This document shows positions 45,731 through 54,134 of a stretch of 64,000 nt of DNA, in pieces. The notes beneath the pieces were generated by a model. It had not been told where the DNA came from and searched no databases. It saw nothing but the letters and a program-made list of their open reading frames with translations. Positions within the stretch are counted from its first letter, which is position 1. Every line of letters begins with the position of its first letter. The translations under genes and the position numbers were made by a program. Source of the stretch: JALORV01 sp035498175 (GTDB taxonomy: Bacteria; Pseudomonadota; Gammaproteobacteria; Burkholderiales; Burkholderiaceae_F); assembly GCA_035498175.1 (NCBI GenBank), contig DATKAJ010000025.1:72203-136202 (forward strand), given 5' to 3'.

Positions 45731-46639
45731 ATGACGACGACCAAGACTTACTTCGCCGTACCGCAGCACGCCGTCGCGTTCCTCGGCCTCGGCGTCATGG
45801 GGTATCCGATGGCGGGCCACCTCGCTCGCGCCGGACACCAGGTGACGGTCTACAACCGCACTGCGAAGAAGGCTGACCAGTGGGTCGAGGAGTACGGCGG
45901 CCGCGCTGCGCACACACCGCGCGAGGCGGCGCTCGGCGCGCAGATCGTCTTTTCCTGCGTCGGCAACGACGACGACCTGCGAAGTGTGATGGTCGGCGAC
46001 GACGGCGCGCTGGCCGGCATGACGCGCGACGCGATCGCGTTCGACAACACGACGGCTTCGGCGCGCGTCGCGCGCGAACTTCACGCCGTGGCGCGCAGCC
46101 GCGGACAGCACTTCATCGACGCGCCGGTATCCGGCGGTCAGGCGGGCGCCGTGAACGGCGCCCTGACCGTGATGTGCGGCGGTGACCTGGCGCCGTTCGA
46201 GCGCGCACAGCCGGTGGCGATGGCGTTTTCCAAGGCGGTTACGCGGATCGGCGAGTCCGGCGCCGGACAGCTTGCCAAGATGGTGAATCAGATCTGCATC
46301 GCCGGCCTAGTGCAGGGACTTGCCGAAGGCATCAATTTCGGCCAGGCCGCCGGCCTCGACATGAAACTGGTACTGCAGGTGATTGGCAAGGGTGCGGCGC
46401 AAAGCTGGCAGATGGAAAACCGCGGCGCGACGATGATCGACGACAAGTTCGATTTCGGTTTCGCGGTCGACTGGATGCGCAAGGACCTCGGGCTGTGCCT
46501 AGACGAGGCGCGTGCCAATGGCGCGCCCTTGCCGGTCGCCGCACTGATCGACCAGTTCTATGCCGACGTGCAGGCAAGAGGAGGCCGGCGCTGGGACACC
46601 TCGTCGTTGATCCGGCGCCTGCGCCACGCCCACAAGTAG
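45731..46639 (+). CDS. NAD(P)-dependent beta-hydroxyacid dehydrogenase family protein
   Basis: 302 residues from ATG 45731 (an ATG at 45719, four codons earlier, is also possible). Rossmann motif AFLGLGVMGYPMAGHLARAGH, substrate motif FIDAPVSGGQAGAVNGALTVMCGG, catalytic Lys in GAGQLAKMVNQIC (about residue 183). The family includes 3-hydroxyisobutyrate, tartronate semialdehyde and succinic semialdehyde reductases; the exact substrate is not assignable. TAGAAT at 45695-45700 could be a -10. The 266 bp upstream hold nothing else clear. Confidence 0.92.
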   Translation: MTTTKTYFAVPQHAVAFLGLGVMGYPMAGHLARAGHQVTVYNRTAKKADQWVEEYGGRAAHTPREAALGAQIVFSCVGNDDDLRSVMVGDDGALAGMTRDAIAFDNTTASARVARELHAVARSRGQHFIDAPVSGGQAGAVNGALTVMCGGDLAPFERAQPVAMAFSKAVTRIGESGAGQLAKMVNQICIAGLVQGLAEGINFGQAAGLDMKLVLQVIGKGAAQSWQMENRGATMIDDKFDFGFAVDWMRKDLGLCLDEARANGAPLPVAALIDQFYADVQARGGRRWDTSSLIRRLRHAHK

Positions 46640-46653
46640 GGACCGACTGGCCG

Positions 46654-47226
46654 ATGGACGCGGGCCGGCTCGATCGCGAACTGGCGGCACTGCGGCCGAC
46701 GCTGCTGCGGGTCGCGCGGCTGCAGCTGCGCAACGACGCCTGGGCCGAGGATGCCGTGTCGGAGACACTGATCGCCGCGCTCGAGGGCCGCGAGCGCTTT
46801 GGCGGGCAGTCGCAGCTCTCGACCTGGGTCGTCGGCATCCTGAAGCACAAGATCATCGACCAGTTCCGGCGCGGCGGCCGCGAGGTCTCGGTCGATGCCA
46901 TCGCGCAGGACGCCGGGGACGACGAGGTCGAGCAGATCTTCCGCGCTGACGGCCACCGGGTCAGTCCGCCGCTCGACTGGGGCGATCCGGAAGCCTCGCT
47001 CGCTCGCGTGCAGTTCTTCGACGTGCTGCAAATGTGCATCGACCGCCTCCCGGCGCAGCTGGGCCGGGTCTTCATGATGCGCGAATGGCTCGAGCTCGAG
47101 ATCGCCGAAATCTGTAAGGAACTCGGCATTACCGCGACCAACTGTTCGGTCATGATGTTCCGGGCCCGCATGCGGCTACGCGAGTGCCTTGAAATGAGCG
47201 GATTCGGAGGCGAGAGCAAGACATGA
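46654..47226 (+). CDS. RNA polymerase sigma factor, ECF type
   Basis: 190 residues. Region 2 is in LRPTLLRVARLQLRNDAWAEDAVSETLIAALEGRERFGGQSQLSTWVVGILKHKIIDQFRR, with the DAVSETL core-binding helix and the -10-recognition W/KHKIID helix. Region 4 is in CIDRLPAQLGRVFMMREWLELEIAEICKELGITATNCSVMMFRARMRLRECL. A 40-residue acidic linker separates them. The 4-bp ATGA overlap with a zf-HC2 protein marks the cognate anti-sigma gene. Confidence 0.93.
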   Translation: MDAGRLDRELAALRPTLLRVARLQLRNDAWAEDAVSETLIAALEGRERFGGQSQLSTWVVGILKHKIIDQFRRGGREVSVDAIAQDAGDDEVEQIFRADGHRVSPPLDWGDPEASLARVQFFDVLQMCIDRLPAQLGRVFMMREWLELEIAEICKELGITATNCSVMMFRARMRLRECLEMSGFGGESKT

Positions 47227-47405
47227 GACGCATGCTGATCTCCTGCAGCGAGGCGCATCGCCTGCTGTCGGATCGCATGGACAAGGATCTGGCACATGGG
47301 CGCTCGTGGCGGCTGTGGCTGCACCTGCGCTTCTGCGACGCGTGTTCGCGTGTCGAACGCCAGCTTGAACTGATCCGTTCAGCGATGCGGCGCCTCGGGT
47401 CCTGA
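47223..47405 (+). CDS. zf-HC2 anti-sigma-type small protein
   Basis: 60 residues, translationally coupled to the sigma gene by ATGA. The zinc motif is visible as HLRFCDAC (His-x3-Cys-x2-Cys) plus an upstream Cys (C8) and His (H12). Unlike classic membrane-bound anti-sigma factors there is no membrane segment, so it probably acts in the cytosol, sensing redox or metal state through the zinc site. Small soluble forms like this are known next to betaproteobacterial ECF sigma genes. Confidence 0.82.
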   Translation: MRRMLISCSEAHRLLSDRMDKDLAHGRSWRLWLHLRFCDACSRVERQLELIRSAMRRLGS

Positions 47406-47498
47406 GGCCGCCCTGCGGATCCGAACTCCGCGATAACGGGTGCGCCCTCCTCTGCAGCTCCGAGGGCTTTGGATCCTTCAACATCCTTCCGTGCATCG

Positions 47499-48197
47499 AT
47501 GTCCGACGCATCGCGCACCGAGTCTCCGCGGGCCGTGCTCGCGCTCGGCATGGTAGGTGCCCTCGGCGAGGAACTTCTCGCTGCGCTGGTCGCGGCCCCG
47601 CGGGTCCGGCTCGTCCACGTCGGACTGGAGCAGCCCATCGTCTCTGCCATGGCGAAGTACCGGCCATGGGTCATCGGCGGTTCGATCATCGCCGCCGACG
47701 ATGCCTACGTCTGCCTGACCGGTCCAGAAACCTTTGCATCCCGCGCATCGCCGGTGCGGCGTTTCAACGCGGACACGCTGCTCGAAGCAGCGCGGATCGC
47801 ACAAGGCGCCGGGGCACGGCGGCTGGTGATCGTGTCGCCGCTCTCTGCCCTGCTGCAGATGAACGCGGCCTCCCACACTGTGTCGACCGAACAGGAATTC
47901 GAACTCGTGCAGATGGGGTTCGAGACGCTGATCATCGTCCGTCCGACCGCCGCAGAACTTGCCGATTCGGCCGGTCCGTGGCTCGGCCGGGCCGTTCGCT
48001 CGCTCGGTCGCATGGCGCTGGAGATCATGTTGCCGGCGCAGGTGCAGGCGCTGCAGCCGCGGACCGCTGCGATCGCGATCCTCGCCGCTGTGGCGCCGCT
48101 GCATGGCGGCGTCCACGTGATCGGAGCACGCGAGCTGCTGGCCATCGTCGAGGAGACGATACCTGCGCTTGCACCGAAGCGCGTGAAACTGCGCTGA
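47499..48197 (+). CDS. hypothetical Rossmann-fold protein
   Basis: 232 residues. The start region VLALGMVGALGEELLAALVAAPRVRLVHVG looks like a nucleotide-binding beta-alpha-beta unit (GxxGxxG variant), and LLEAARIAQGAGARRLVIVSPLSAL matches the NAD(P)-binding atypical SDR (NmrA-like) pattern. The usual catalytic Tyr-Lys is not visible. The start at MSDAS is by position only; an upstream TTG at 47469 is in frame. Function unknown. Confidence 0.55.
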   Translation: MSDASRTESPRAVLALGMVGALGEELLAALVAAPRVRLVHVGLEQPIVSAMAKYRPWVIGGSIIAADDAYVCLTGPETFASRASPVRRFNADTLLEAARIAQGAGARRLVIVSPLSALLQMNAASHTVSTEQEFELVQMGFETLIIVRPTAAELADSAGPWLGRAVRSLGRMALEIMLPAQVQALQPRTAAIAILAAVAPLHGGVHVIGARELLAIVEETIPALAPKRVKLR

Positions 48198-48206
48198 GCG
48201 GAAGAT

Positions 48207-48575
48207 TCAGACTTTCGGCTTGTGGCAGACCGCTTCGATGTTGTGCCCGTCGGGTCCAATGACGAAGGCGCCGTAGTAGTTCGCGTGGTAATGCGGACGC
48301 AGGCCGGGCGCGCCGTTGTCCTTGCCGCCCGCGGCGAGCGCCGCGCGGTAGAAAGCGTCGACCTCGGCGCGGTTCTGGGCAGCGAATGCGATGTGAAGAT
48401 GGGCAGGACGCTCCTGGGTCTCGAAGAGCCAGAGCGACGGTTTGTTGGCCTGCCCGATGCCTACACCGTAGGGGCCTTCCATCACGACACCCGCCTTCAA
48501 CGGCGCGAGTGCCTGAACGAAGAACGCCTTGGTCTGGGTCAAATTGGACACACCGAAACTCACGTGATCAAACAT
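48207..48575 (-). CDS. VOC-family (glyoxalase-like) protein
   Basis: 122 residues of a single VOC domain set: FDHVSFGVSNLTQTKAFFVQAL, with the metal-type His at residue 4, PAHLHIAFAA, EVDAFYRAALAAGG and HANYYGAFVIGPDGHNIEAVCH, ending in the conserved Glu-x-Val-Cys pattern. A very good GGAGGAG ribosome-binding site precedes the ATG. VOC proteins form metal-dependent isomerases, dioxygenases or resistance enzymes; substrate unknown. Convergent with the Rossmann gene, 9 bp apart. Confidence 0.9.
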   Translation of the reverse strand: MFDHVSFGVSNLTQTKAFFVQALAPLKAGVVMEGPYGVGIGQANKPSLWLFETQERPAHLHIAFAAQNRAEVDAFYRAALAAGGKDNGAPGLRPHYHANYYGAFVIGPDGHNIEAVCHKPKV

Positions 48576-48635
48576 TGCTCCTCCGCAAAGTAATGGCGAT
48601 GCATCGGCCGCCGAACCGCCCGGCGCCGCGCCGGC

Positions 48636-48880
48636 TCAGCGCCGGTTCCGCGGATGTTGACGCGCCAGGCGCTCATTGCCGCGCTTGTAGTTGCCGGTGG
48701 TCCGTGCCATCAACTGCTGGGCATCGAGTTCCGTCCCGACTCGACTTCTGCCAGGAAATTCACGGCTTCGTGGCCCCTGAGCGTGGCGGCGAGGCGACCG
48801 CGATGGAAGACCTCGACCTGCCCATTCTTGCGCGCTTGGTAGGCGAAGCCCAGGTCATGGCCGGCCGGTTCCGCAGTCAT
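48636..48880 (-). pseudogene. frameshifted small conserved protein (GNYKRGNER type)
   Basis: Reading from ATG at 48880, the frame gives MTAEPAGHDLGFAYQARKNG, then GQVEVFHRGRLAATLRGHEAVNFLAEVESG and a premature stop (SMPSS). One frame over, the sequence continues as ELDAQQLMARTTGNYKRGNERLARQHPRNRR to a stop at 48636. Joined through one missing base near 48735, they form an 81-residue protein of a small conserved proteobacterial family I know by its QLMARxTGNYKRGNER...HPRNRR end; function unknown. Either a recent frameshift or a sequencing error. Confidence 0.7.
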
Positions 48881-48915
48881 CTTTCCAGCCTTGCGTGGAA
48901 CTCGCGTCGTGATCG

Positions 48916-49128
48916 CTAGTGCGAGCCGCCGTCGGCGCCGCCATCCGAGGCGCCGCCGTCTGCATGTCCGGAATCATGATGGCCGTGAGATCCAACGTCG
49001 ATCGTCGGCACGAAATTCGCGCCCGCGTCGCCATCCGCGCCAATGCGCCTGCGACGCGAGCGCGACACTCCAAACAGCGCCACCGCAAAAACCGCAGCAA
49101 GCGCGACCCCGGCAACGAGCAGCTTCAT
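48916..49128 (-). CDS. small membrane-anchored His/Asp/Gly-rich protein
   Basis: 70 residues with a clear GGGAG ribosome-binding site. One hydrophobic anchor or signal (LLVAGVALAAVFAVALFG), a basic RSRRRR patch, and a C-terminal 30 residues of Gly, Asp, Ser and His (SHGHHDSGHADGG...), with five histidines. This composition could bind divalent metal. It is read toward the frameshifted small gene on the same strand. No family recognised beyond small Gly/Asp-tail proteins. Confidence 0.6.
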   Translation of the reverse strand: MKLLVAGVALAAVFAVALFGVSRSRRRRIGADGDAGANFVPTIDVGSHGHHDSGHADGGASDGGADGGSH

Positions 49129-49187
49129 GGCACTCCCAGGCAGAGATCGAAGTCTCGGATGTTTCGACCGCGTGAATCACCGTTCGC

Positions 49188-49784
49188 TTACGACTTGCAC
49201 GCGATGGCCGTGGCGAAGACCTTGCGTGTATCGCGCGGGGCTGGAAACTCCTGGATCGTGTAGGACAGAAGGTCCCAGCCGGCAAAGGCCTGCCGCAGCT
49301 GCTCGCGTTCGAACAGGCAGTAGCCCTCCGCCGCAAACATGTCCATGTAGGTTGTGCCTGCGATCAGTACGTTGACGACGGCGAGTCCGCCCGGCCGCAC
49401 GTGCACCTGGATCTGGGCCAGTTGTCTCAGCGCAGTCGGACAGTCGAAGAACATGAGCAGGCCGATGCACACGATCGCGTCGAACTCCTCCTGGATCATG
49501 TAGCTGCTCAGATCGGCCAGCTCGGCGTGCAGCGGCAGTTTCTCCCGCGCAGCGACCAATTGAACATGATCGATCGCCACCGGGCTTGCGTCCAGTGCGA
49601 GCACGGAGCATCCGCGCCGCGCAGCCTCGACGGCGAGGTTGCCCAGGCCGCAGCCATAGTCGAGCACCTTGCCCTGCAGATGCGGCAACGCGGCGCCCTC
49701 GAACGGGTTCAGGGCGTGCTCGCCGGCGTCCAGTTGCTGACGAAACTGGTCGTCGAAGAACTGGATGCTGCGCCCGACGTTCAT
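49188..49784 (-). CDS. class I SAM-dependent methyltransferase (TehB-like)
   Basis: 198 residues from MNVGRSIQ; an in-frame ATG at 49829 would overlap the upstream methyltransferase by 11 bp. SAM-binding motif I is VLDYGCGLGNLAVEAARRG, motif II acidic residue in VLALDASPVAIDHVQ, and motif IV in EEFDAIVCIGLLMFF. The TehB/tellurite-resistance flavour is in the FEREQLRQAFAGWDLLSYTIQEFPAP segment. Substrate unknown. Third gene of the SDR-methyltransferase-methyltransferase run. Confidence 0.85.
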   Translation of the reverse strand: MNVGRSIQFFDDQFRQQLDAGEHALNPFEGAALPHLQGKVLDYGCGLGNLAVEAARRGCSVLALDASPVAIDHVQLVAAREKLPLHAELADLSSYMIQEEFDAIVCIGLLMFFDCPTALRQLAQIQVHVRPGGLAVVNVLIAGTTYMDMFAAEGYCLFEREQLRQAFAGWDLLSYTIQEFPAPRDTRKVFATAIACKS

Positions 49785-49818
49785 TGCGCTGGCGGGATGG
49801 GTGCGGCTGCCGGGGTCT

Positions 49819-50622
49819 TCACGGCGCATTGCCCGCAGAATCGCCGGTCGGCTTCAGCGCCCTCGTCGCAAAGGCTACGGGGCAATGCCTGCTGAGCAGC
49901 CAGGAATCGTCGAGCCAACCGTCTTCGTAGAACCCGGCGAGCACGAAGCCGGCCCGCAGCTGTCCGCCGATCTGCGCGTCGAGCGAGTGGCTGTACTCCA
50001 GCGGCTCCCCACGCGCGACCTTCTTCTGCAGTTCCTCCGGCGCGAGGCTTTCGATGTCGGCGTACGGCAGCGTGTACCGCACCGTGAGCACCCCGGTGGC
50101 ATCGGCCTCGTCGTGGTTGAACATAAAGATATCCGGATTCATGAATCCAGCCAGCAAAGCACCCCCCGGACGCAGCACCCGATGACACTCGCGCCAGACG
50201 CGGCGCACGTCGGGCGCAAAGACATTCGAGGCGGGGTGGAACACGAGATCGAATGCGGCGTCTGCCAGCGCCGAGAGATCGGCCATGTCACCGCGCATGC
50301 ACCGCACCTCGAGGCCCTCTCGCTCGGCCACCGTCCGGTCCTTCGCAAGCTGTTCGTCGGACAGGTCGAAGCTGGTGACGTGGGCCCCGGCCGCCGCGAG
50401 GATCGGAGCCTGTTGCCCGCCGCCCGAAGCGAGGCACAGCACGGAGCGGCCGCGAAGCTCGCCGAACCATGGACGCGGCACGTACGCGCGCGGCGTCAGC
50501 ACGATCTGCCAGTCGCCGCGGCGCGCGCGCGCAATCACTTCGGCCGATACCGGTTGCGACCAGACGCTGCCGGCCTGCGATTCGCGGTTCCAGGCCCTGC
50601 GGTTGTGTTCGACAGCGTCCAT
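49819..50622 (-). CDS. class I SAM-dependent methyltransferase
   Basis: 267 residues. MDAVEHNRRAWNRESQ start, then motif I in VLCLASGGGQQAPILAAAG, motif II in VTSFDLSDEQLAKDR, and the DLVFHPASNVFAPDVRRVWRECHRVLRPGGALL segment of the Methyltransf_11 type. Proteins with this N-terminus are widespread but without a proven substrate. It shares a 1-bp TGATG junction with the SDR gene upstream. Confidence 0.88.
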   Translation of the reverse strand: MDAVEHNRRAWNRESQAGSVWSQPVSAEVIARARRGDWQIVLTPRAYVPRPWFGELRGRSVLCLASGGGQQAPILAAAGAHVTSFDLSDEQLAKDRTVAEREGLEVRCMRGDMADLSALADAAFDLVFHPASNVFAPDVRRVWRECHRVLRPGGALLAGFMNPDIFMFNHDEADATGVLTVRYTLPYADIESLAPEELQKKVARGEPLEYSHSLDAQIGGQLRAGFVLAGFYEDGWLDDSWLLSRHCPVAFATRALKPTGDSAGNAP

Positions 50623-51374
50623 CAGCCGAGCAGCTGCCCGCCGTCGACCGCGATCGTCTGCCCGGTCACCCAGCGCGCATGCGATGAAGCGAGGAAGAGC
50701 GCAACTTCGGCGATCTCCTCCGGCGTGCCGAGTCGGCCGAACGGGATTCGGCCCAGTGTCTGTGCGTAGAGCGGGTCCGCCGCCAGGCGACGCTCCTCCC
50801 AGAAGCCACCGGGAAACTCGATCGAGCCCGGAGCAATGCAGTTGACGCGGATCCTCTGGCGAGCAAGCGCCGCCGCCTGGCTCGTCGTCAGGTTCATCAT
50901 CGCGGCCTTGACTGCTGCGTACCCGGGTGCGCGCAGCGACGGCCGGAAGCCCGAGATCGACGAGATGTTGACGATCGAACCGCCTGCAGTGCGCTGCAGG
51001 AACGGCACCGCCGCCTGTGTCGCACGCACTGTGGCCATGACGTCGACCGCGAGCCCAGCGCTCCAGCCCGCTTCGTCATCGCCCATCCCCAAGCCCGAAG
51101 CGTTGTTGATCAGCACGTCGATGCCGCCGAGCGCCGCGCCGGCTTCAGCAACATAGGCGCGCACGGCAGGACCATCGGCGACGTCGCACGCCGCTGCGTG
51201 CACACGGCGGCCCGTCGCCGCGAGTTCGGCCCGCGTGCGCTCGAGCGCTGCCGCGCCGCGCGCGCAGATCGAGACATCGGCCCGTGCATCTGCAAACGCG
51301 CGTGCGATGGCGCGGCCGATGCCACGGCTGCCTCCCGTGACGACGACGCGCCGGTCATGAAAGTCGAAGCCCAT
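50622..51374 (-). CDS. SDR-family oxidoreductase
   Basis: 250 residues of classical short-chain dehydrogenase: VVVTGGSRGIGRAIARAFADA (cofactor motif), DVLINNASGLG (NNAG variant), catalytic Ser in IVNISSISGF and Tyr-x3-Lys in GYAAVKAAMM, and INCIAPG-type VNCIAPGSIEFPGGFWEERR. The presence of an Arg just after the glycine motif suggests NADPH preference is possible but not certain. Head of a three-gene reverse-strand run with two methyltransferases. Confidence 0.93.
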   Translation of the reverse strand: MGFDFHDRRVVVTGGSRGIGRAIARAFADARADVSICARGAAALERTRAELAATGRRVHAAACDVADGPAVRAYVAEAGAALGGIDVLINNASGLGMGDDEAGWSAGLAVDVMATVRATQAAVPFLQRTAGGSIVNISSISGFRPSLRAPGYAAVKAAMMNLTTSQAAALARQRIRVNCIAPGSIEFPGGFWEERRLAADPLYAQTLGRIPFGRLGTPEEIAEVALFLASSHARWVTGQTIAVDGGQLLG

Positions 51375-51508
51375 CAGCGCCCCCTTTGCATGACAGAGGG
51401 TGCGCAGTCTAGCCCCGGGCGGTTCGGCGAGCTCCTTAACAATTTCTTAGGAATCCGTGAGCGAAGAATTACGAACGCGCGGAGCGCGGTCTGACTACCG
51501 TGTCGACC

Positions 51509-52546
51509 ATGAAATCCGTCGCATTCTTCGCCCTGACACTGGCCGTGGCCGCTGCGGCGGTGGCCGCGCCTGCCGGACCGCCGCCGCTGCCGGCGCGTCT
51601 CAGCGATACCGGCCTGTTCCAGCCGGGCTCGACCACGGCGGTGCGCGAGGGCGTGATCGCCTTCTCGCCGCAATATCCGCTGTGGTCGGACGGCACGCGC
51701 AAGCGCCGCTGGATCTGGCTGCCGCCCGGCACCACGATCGACGCGAGCCACGTCGACGCTTGGGAGTTTCCGGTCGGCACGCGCCTCTGGAAGGAGTTCA
51801 GCTACGGATCGCGCGTCGAGACGCGCACGATCGAGCGGCTCGCCGACGGCTCATGGCGGTTTGCCACCTATGTCTGGAACGCGGCAGGCACCGATGCCGA
51901 ACTCGCACCCGAGGACGGGACCGTCGTCGCCGTGGCCGACGCACCGAATGGCCGTTACGGCGTTCCTGCCCGCGGCGACTGCCTCGCCTGCCACGAGGGC
52001 GCGTCCGTGCCGGTACTCGGGTTTTCGGCGCTGCAACTCTCGTCCGATCGCGATCCACTCGCCCCGCATGCGGACGCGAAGCGGGCCGGCCTGCTCGACC
52101 TGAAGGTGCTGGCTGCGCGTGGCCTGCTGCGCGGCCTGCCGCAGCAGCTGCTCGCGATTCCGCCGCGCATCGATGCTCCGACGCCGGTCGCACGCGCTGC
52201 GCTCGGTTATCTGCACGGGAATTGCGGGCATTGTCACAACGCCGCAGGTGCACTGACCGGCCTGGAACTCGTGCTGGCGCAGCAGGCCGATGCCAGCGCA
52301 GACAGCGCGGAGCGCACGCTGCAGTCCCTGCTCGGGCATTCGAGCCGCTTCCGGCCCGCCAACGCGGAAGCGGCACAGCGCATCGCCGCCGGCCACGGCA
52401 GCAGCGTGCTCACGTTGCGCATGAAGACGGACAACCCGCTCGCCCGCATGCCGCCGCTCGGCGTGCAGGTGGTGGACACCGAAGGCGTCGCCCTGATCGA
52501 ACGCTGGATCTCAAACGACCTGCAAGCCTCGCTATCAACCCGCTAG
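51509..52546 (+). CDS. diheme c-type cytochrome, SO_2930-like
   Basis: 345 residues from MKSVAFF (a GTG at 51500 is three codons earlier). Cleavable signal peptide, then the family's wall of beta-strand: FSPQYPLWSDGTRKRRWIWLPPGT and FPVGTRLWKEFSY, followed by heme sites CLACH at about 158-162 and CGHCH at about 239-243. The N-terminal half resembles the SO_2930 family of diheme cytochromes; partners are unknown. 10 bp ahead of a monoheme cytochrome gene, so the two probably form an electron-transfer pair. Confidence 0.88.
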   Translation: MKSVAFFALTLAVAAAAVAAPAGPPPLPARLSDTGLFQPGSTTAVREGVIAFSPQYPLWSDGTRKRRWIWLPPGTTIDASHVDAWEFPVGTRLWKEFSYGSRVETRTIERLADGSWRFATYVWNAAGTDAELAPEDGTVVAVADAPNGRYGVPARGDCLACHEGASVPVLGFSALQLSSDRDPLAPHADAKRAGLLDLKVLAARGLLRGLPQQLLAIPPRIDAPTPVARAALGYLHGNCGHCHNAAGALTGLELVLAQQADASADSAERTLQSLLGHSSRFRPANAEAAQRIAAGHGSSVLTLRMKTDNPLARMPPLGVQVVDTEGVALIERWISNDLQASLSTR

Positions 52547-52556
52547 GAGACTCATC

Positions 52557-53135
52557 ATGAAGCGCATACCGCTCGAATTTGCCGTCCTTGCCGTTGCCGT
52601 CGCGGCCACGGTCGCCGTCGCTCGGCCCGCTCACGCCCAAGGTACGAACGACAGCGCCGACAAGCTGGCGCGGGGCAAGTACCTGGTCACGACTTCAGGC
52701 TGCAACGACTGCCACACGCCGTGGAAGATGGGCCCGAAGGGTCCCGAGCCCGACATGACGCGCATGCTGTCCGGTCATCCGGAAGGCATGGCCCTGCCGC
52801 CGGCGCCGCAACCGCAGGGCCCATGGATCGTCGCAGCGGCCGCGACCAACACCGCGTGGTCCGGTCCATGGGGTGTGAGCTTCACAGCCAACCTGACGCC
52901 GGATCCCGAAACCGGCCTCGGCAAGTGGACCCAGCGCAACTTCAGCGAAACGATCCGCACTGGCCGCCACATGGGGCGCGGCCGCCAGATCCTGCCACCG
53001 ATGCCGATCCCGATGTACAGGAACTTCACCGACGCCGATCTGGAGGCGATTTTTTCGTACCTGCAGTCGATACCGCCGATCCAGAATCGCGTGCCGGAAC
53101 CGCTGCCGCCGGCAGCATCAGTCGCGCAGAAGTAA
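52557..53135 (+). CDS. monoheme c-type cytochrome
   Basis: 192 residues after AGGAGA. Signal peptide ending at RPAHA, one heme site SGCNDCHTPWKMG (about 48-53), and a later Met-rich PPMPIPMYRNFTDADLEAIFSYLQSIPP that should supply the axial Met. It resembles the small cytochromes paired with dehydrogenases. Directly follows the diheme cytochrome. Confidence 0.9.
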   Translation: MKRIPLEFAVLAVAVAATVAVARPAHAQGTNDSADKLARGKYLVTTSGCNDCHTPWKMGPKGPEPDMTRMLSGHPEGMALPPAPQPQGPWIVAAAATNTAWSGPWGVSFTANLTPDPETGLGKWTQRNFSETIRTGRHMGRGRQILPPMPIPMYRNFTDADLEAIFSYLQSIPPIQNRVPEPLPPAASVAQK

Positions 53136-53197
53136 TCCGTTCTGCGCGCGCGGCGCAGGCGCGTCCTGCGCCGCCGGCTTTCGCCCTGCAGGTTGCC

Positions 53198-53584
53198 TCA
53201 GGCCCAGCTCGCCCGCTGCAGCACCGTGCGATAGCCGTCCGTGTCGGCGAAGGTGCGGCCGCGCACATCCCAGTACGGGTTGGACGACGGCACGGTTGCA
53301 AACCCCGCGCTGACCATGCGCACGCACGCATCGGTCCACTGCGCGGCGTCCGGCAGGTAGAGCACGACGAGATCTTCCGGCGTCGGGGCCGGCCGGATCG
53401 GGTGGCGGCGCGATCGCGTGAACTCGAAGTGGTAGCCCGCATCCGGCGCGCCGAGCATCACGCCATCGAATCCGTCGTGGTCGCGGAATTCGCCGACCAC
53501 TTCCAGCCCCAGGCCGCGCCGATACAGATCGGTCGCCTGATCGAGATTGGACACCGGGCGCGCGATTCGCAGGTGCAGGGGCAT
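53198..53584 (-). CDS. VOC-family protein (YycE-like)
   Basis: 128 residues: PLHLRIARPVSNLDQATDLYRRGLGLEVVGEF, GFDGVMLGAPDAGYHFEFTRS, DLVVLYLPDAAQWTDACVRMVSAGF and NPYWDVRGRTFADTDGYRTVLQRASW, the arrangement of the YycE-like VOC subgroup. No metal His pair is obvious at the usual places, so function is open. Single gene, convergent with the cytochrome pair and divergent from the lipoprotein at 53816. Confidence 0.88.
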   Translation of the reverse strand: MPLHLRIARPVSNLDQATDLYRRGLGLEVVGEFRDHDGFDGVMLGAPDAGYHFEFTRSRRHPIRPAPTPEDLVVLYLPDAAQWTDACVRMVSAGFATVPSSNPYWDVRGRTFADTDGYRTVLQRASWA

Positions 53585-53815
53585 GGCGACTCCGTTCGAG
53601 CAATGCAGGGACGCGGGAACCGAATGTGAACATTACACAGCCGACGTACCGCATCGGCCCGCCCGAGGCTGCCGATTCCTGCGTAGTCCATCGGAGCGCG
53701 TCCGCCTAGTCTGCCTGCACGTCGATGCCACGCATCGATGAGCGACGACGGACCGCTGCGGAGCCGTCCGCGTGCCAACTGACGGACACCGACGTGTCCG
53801 CGCAAGGAGATCGGA

Positions 53816-54106
53816 ATGAACTGCTCTGCGAACCTGCGTATCGCTGCCGCCATCGCCACCGTGAGCCTGGCCGCCACCCTCGCACTGGCCACAGGCTGCT
53901 CGAGCGTGTCCGGCGCGACGGAAATGGAGCCGACCGTCTACGTCGCGGTCGCGCCATATGACCTGCCCGACGACTATATCGGCGCAGCGACTGTCTACGT
54001 GCCGGTAGCGCCGTTCGACCTGCCGAACGACTACTACACGAGCACGGAAGGCAGCGACGACGGCGAGATCGTCCAGGCCAGCGCCGACGCGTGGATGGTC
54101 CCGTAG
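53816..54106 (+). CDS. small lipoprotein with tandem repeat
   Basis: 96 residues after a perfect AAGGAGA site. Lipobox LATGC with Cys at 28. The mature part has two near-identical 17- to 18-residue units, TVYVAVAPYDLPDDYIGAA and TVYVPVAPFDLPNDYYTS, that differ at four or five positions, then an acidic tail. No family recognised. The role, if any, is probably in the periplasm or outer membrane. Confidence 0.75.
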   Translation: MNCSANLRIAAAIATVSLAATLALATGCSSVSGATEMEPTVYVAVAPYDLPDDYIGAATVYVPVAPFDLPNDYYTSTEGSDDGEIVQASADAWMVP

Positions 54107-54134
54107 CTCGACTGCGCGGTGAGCACTCTCGCGG

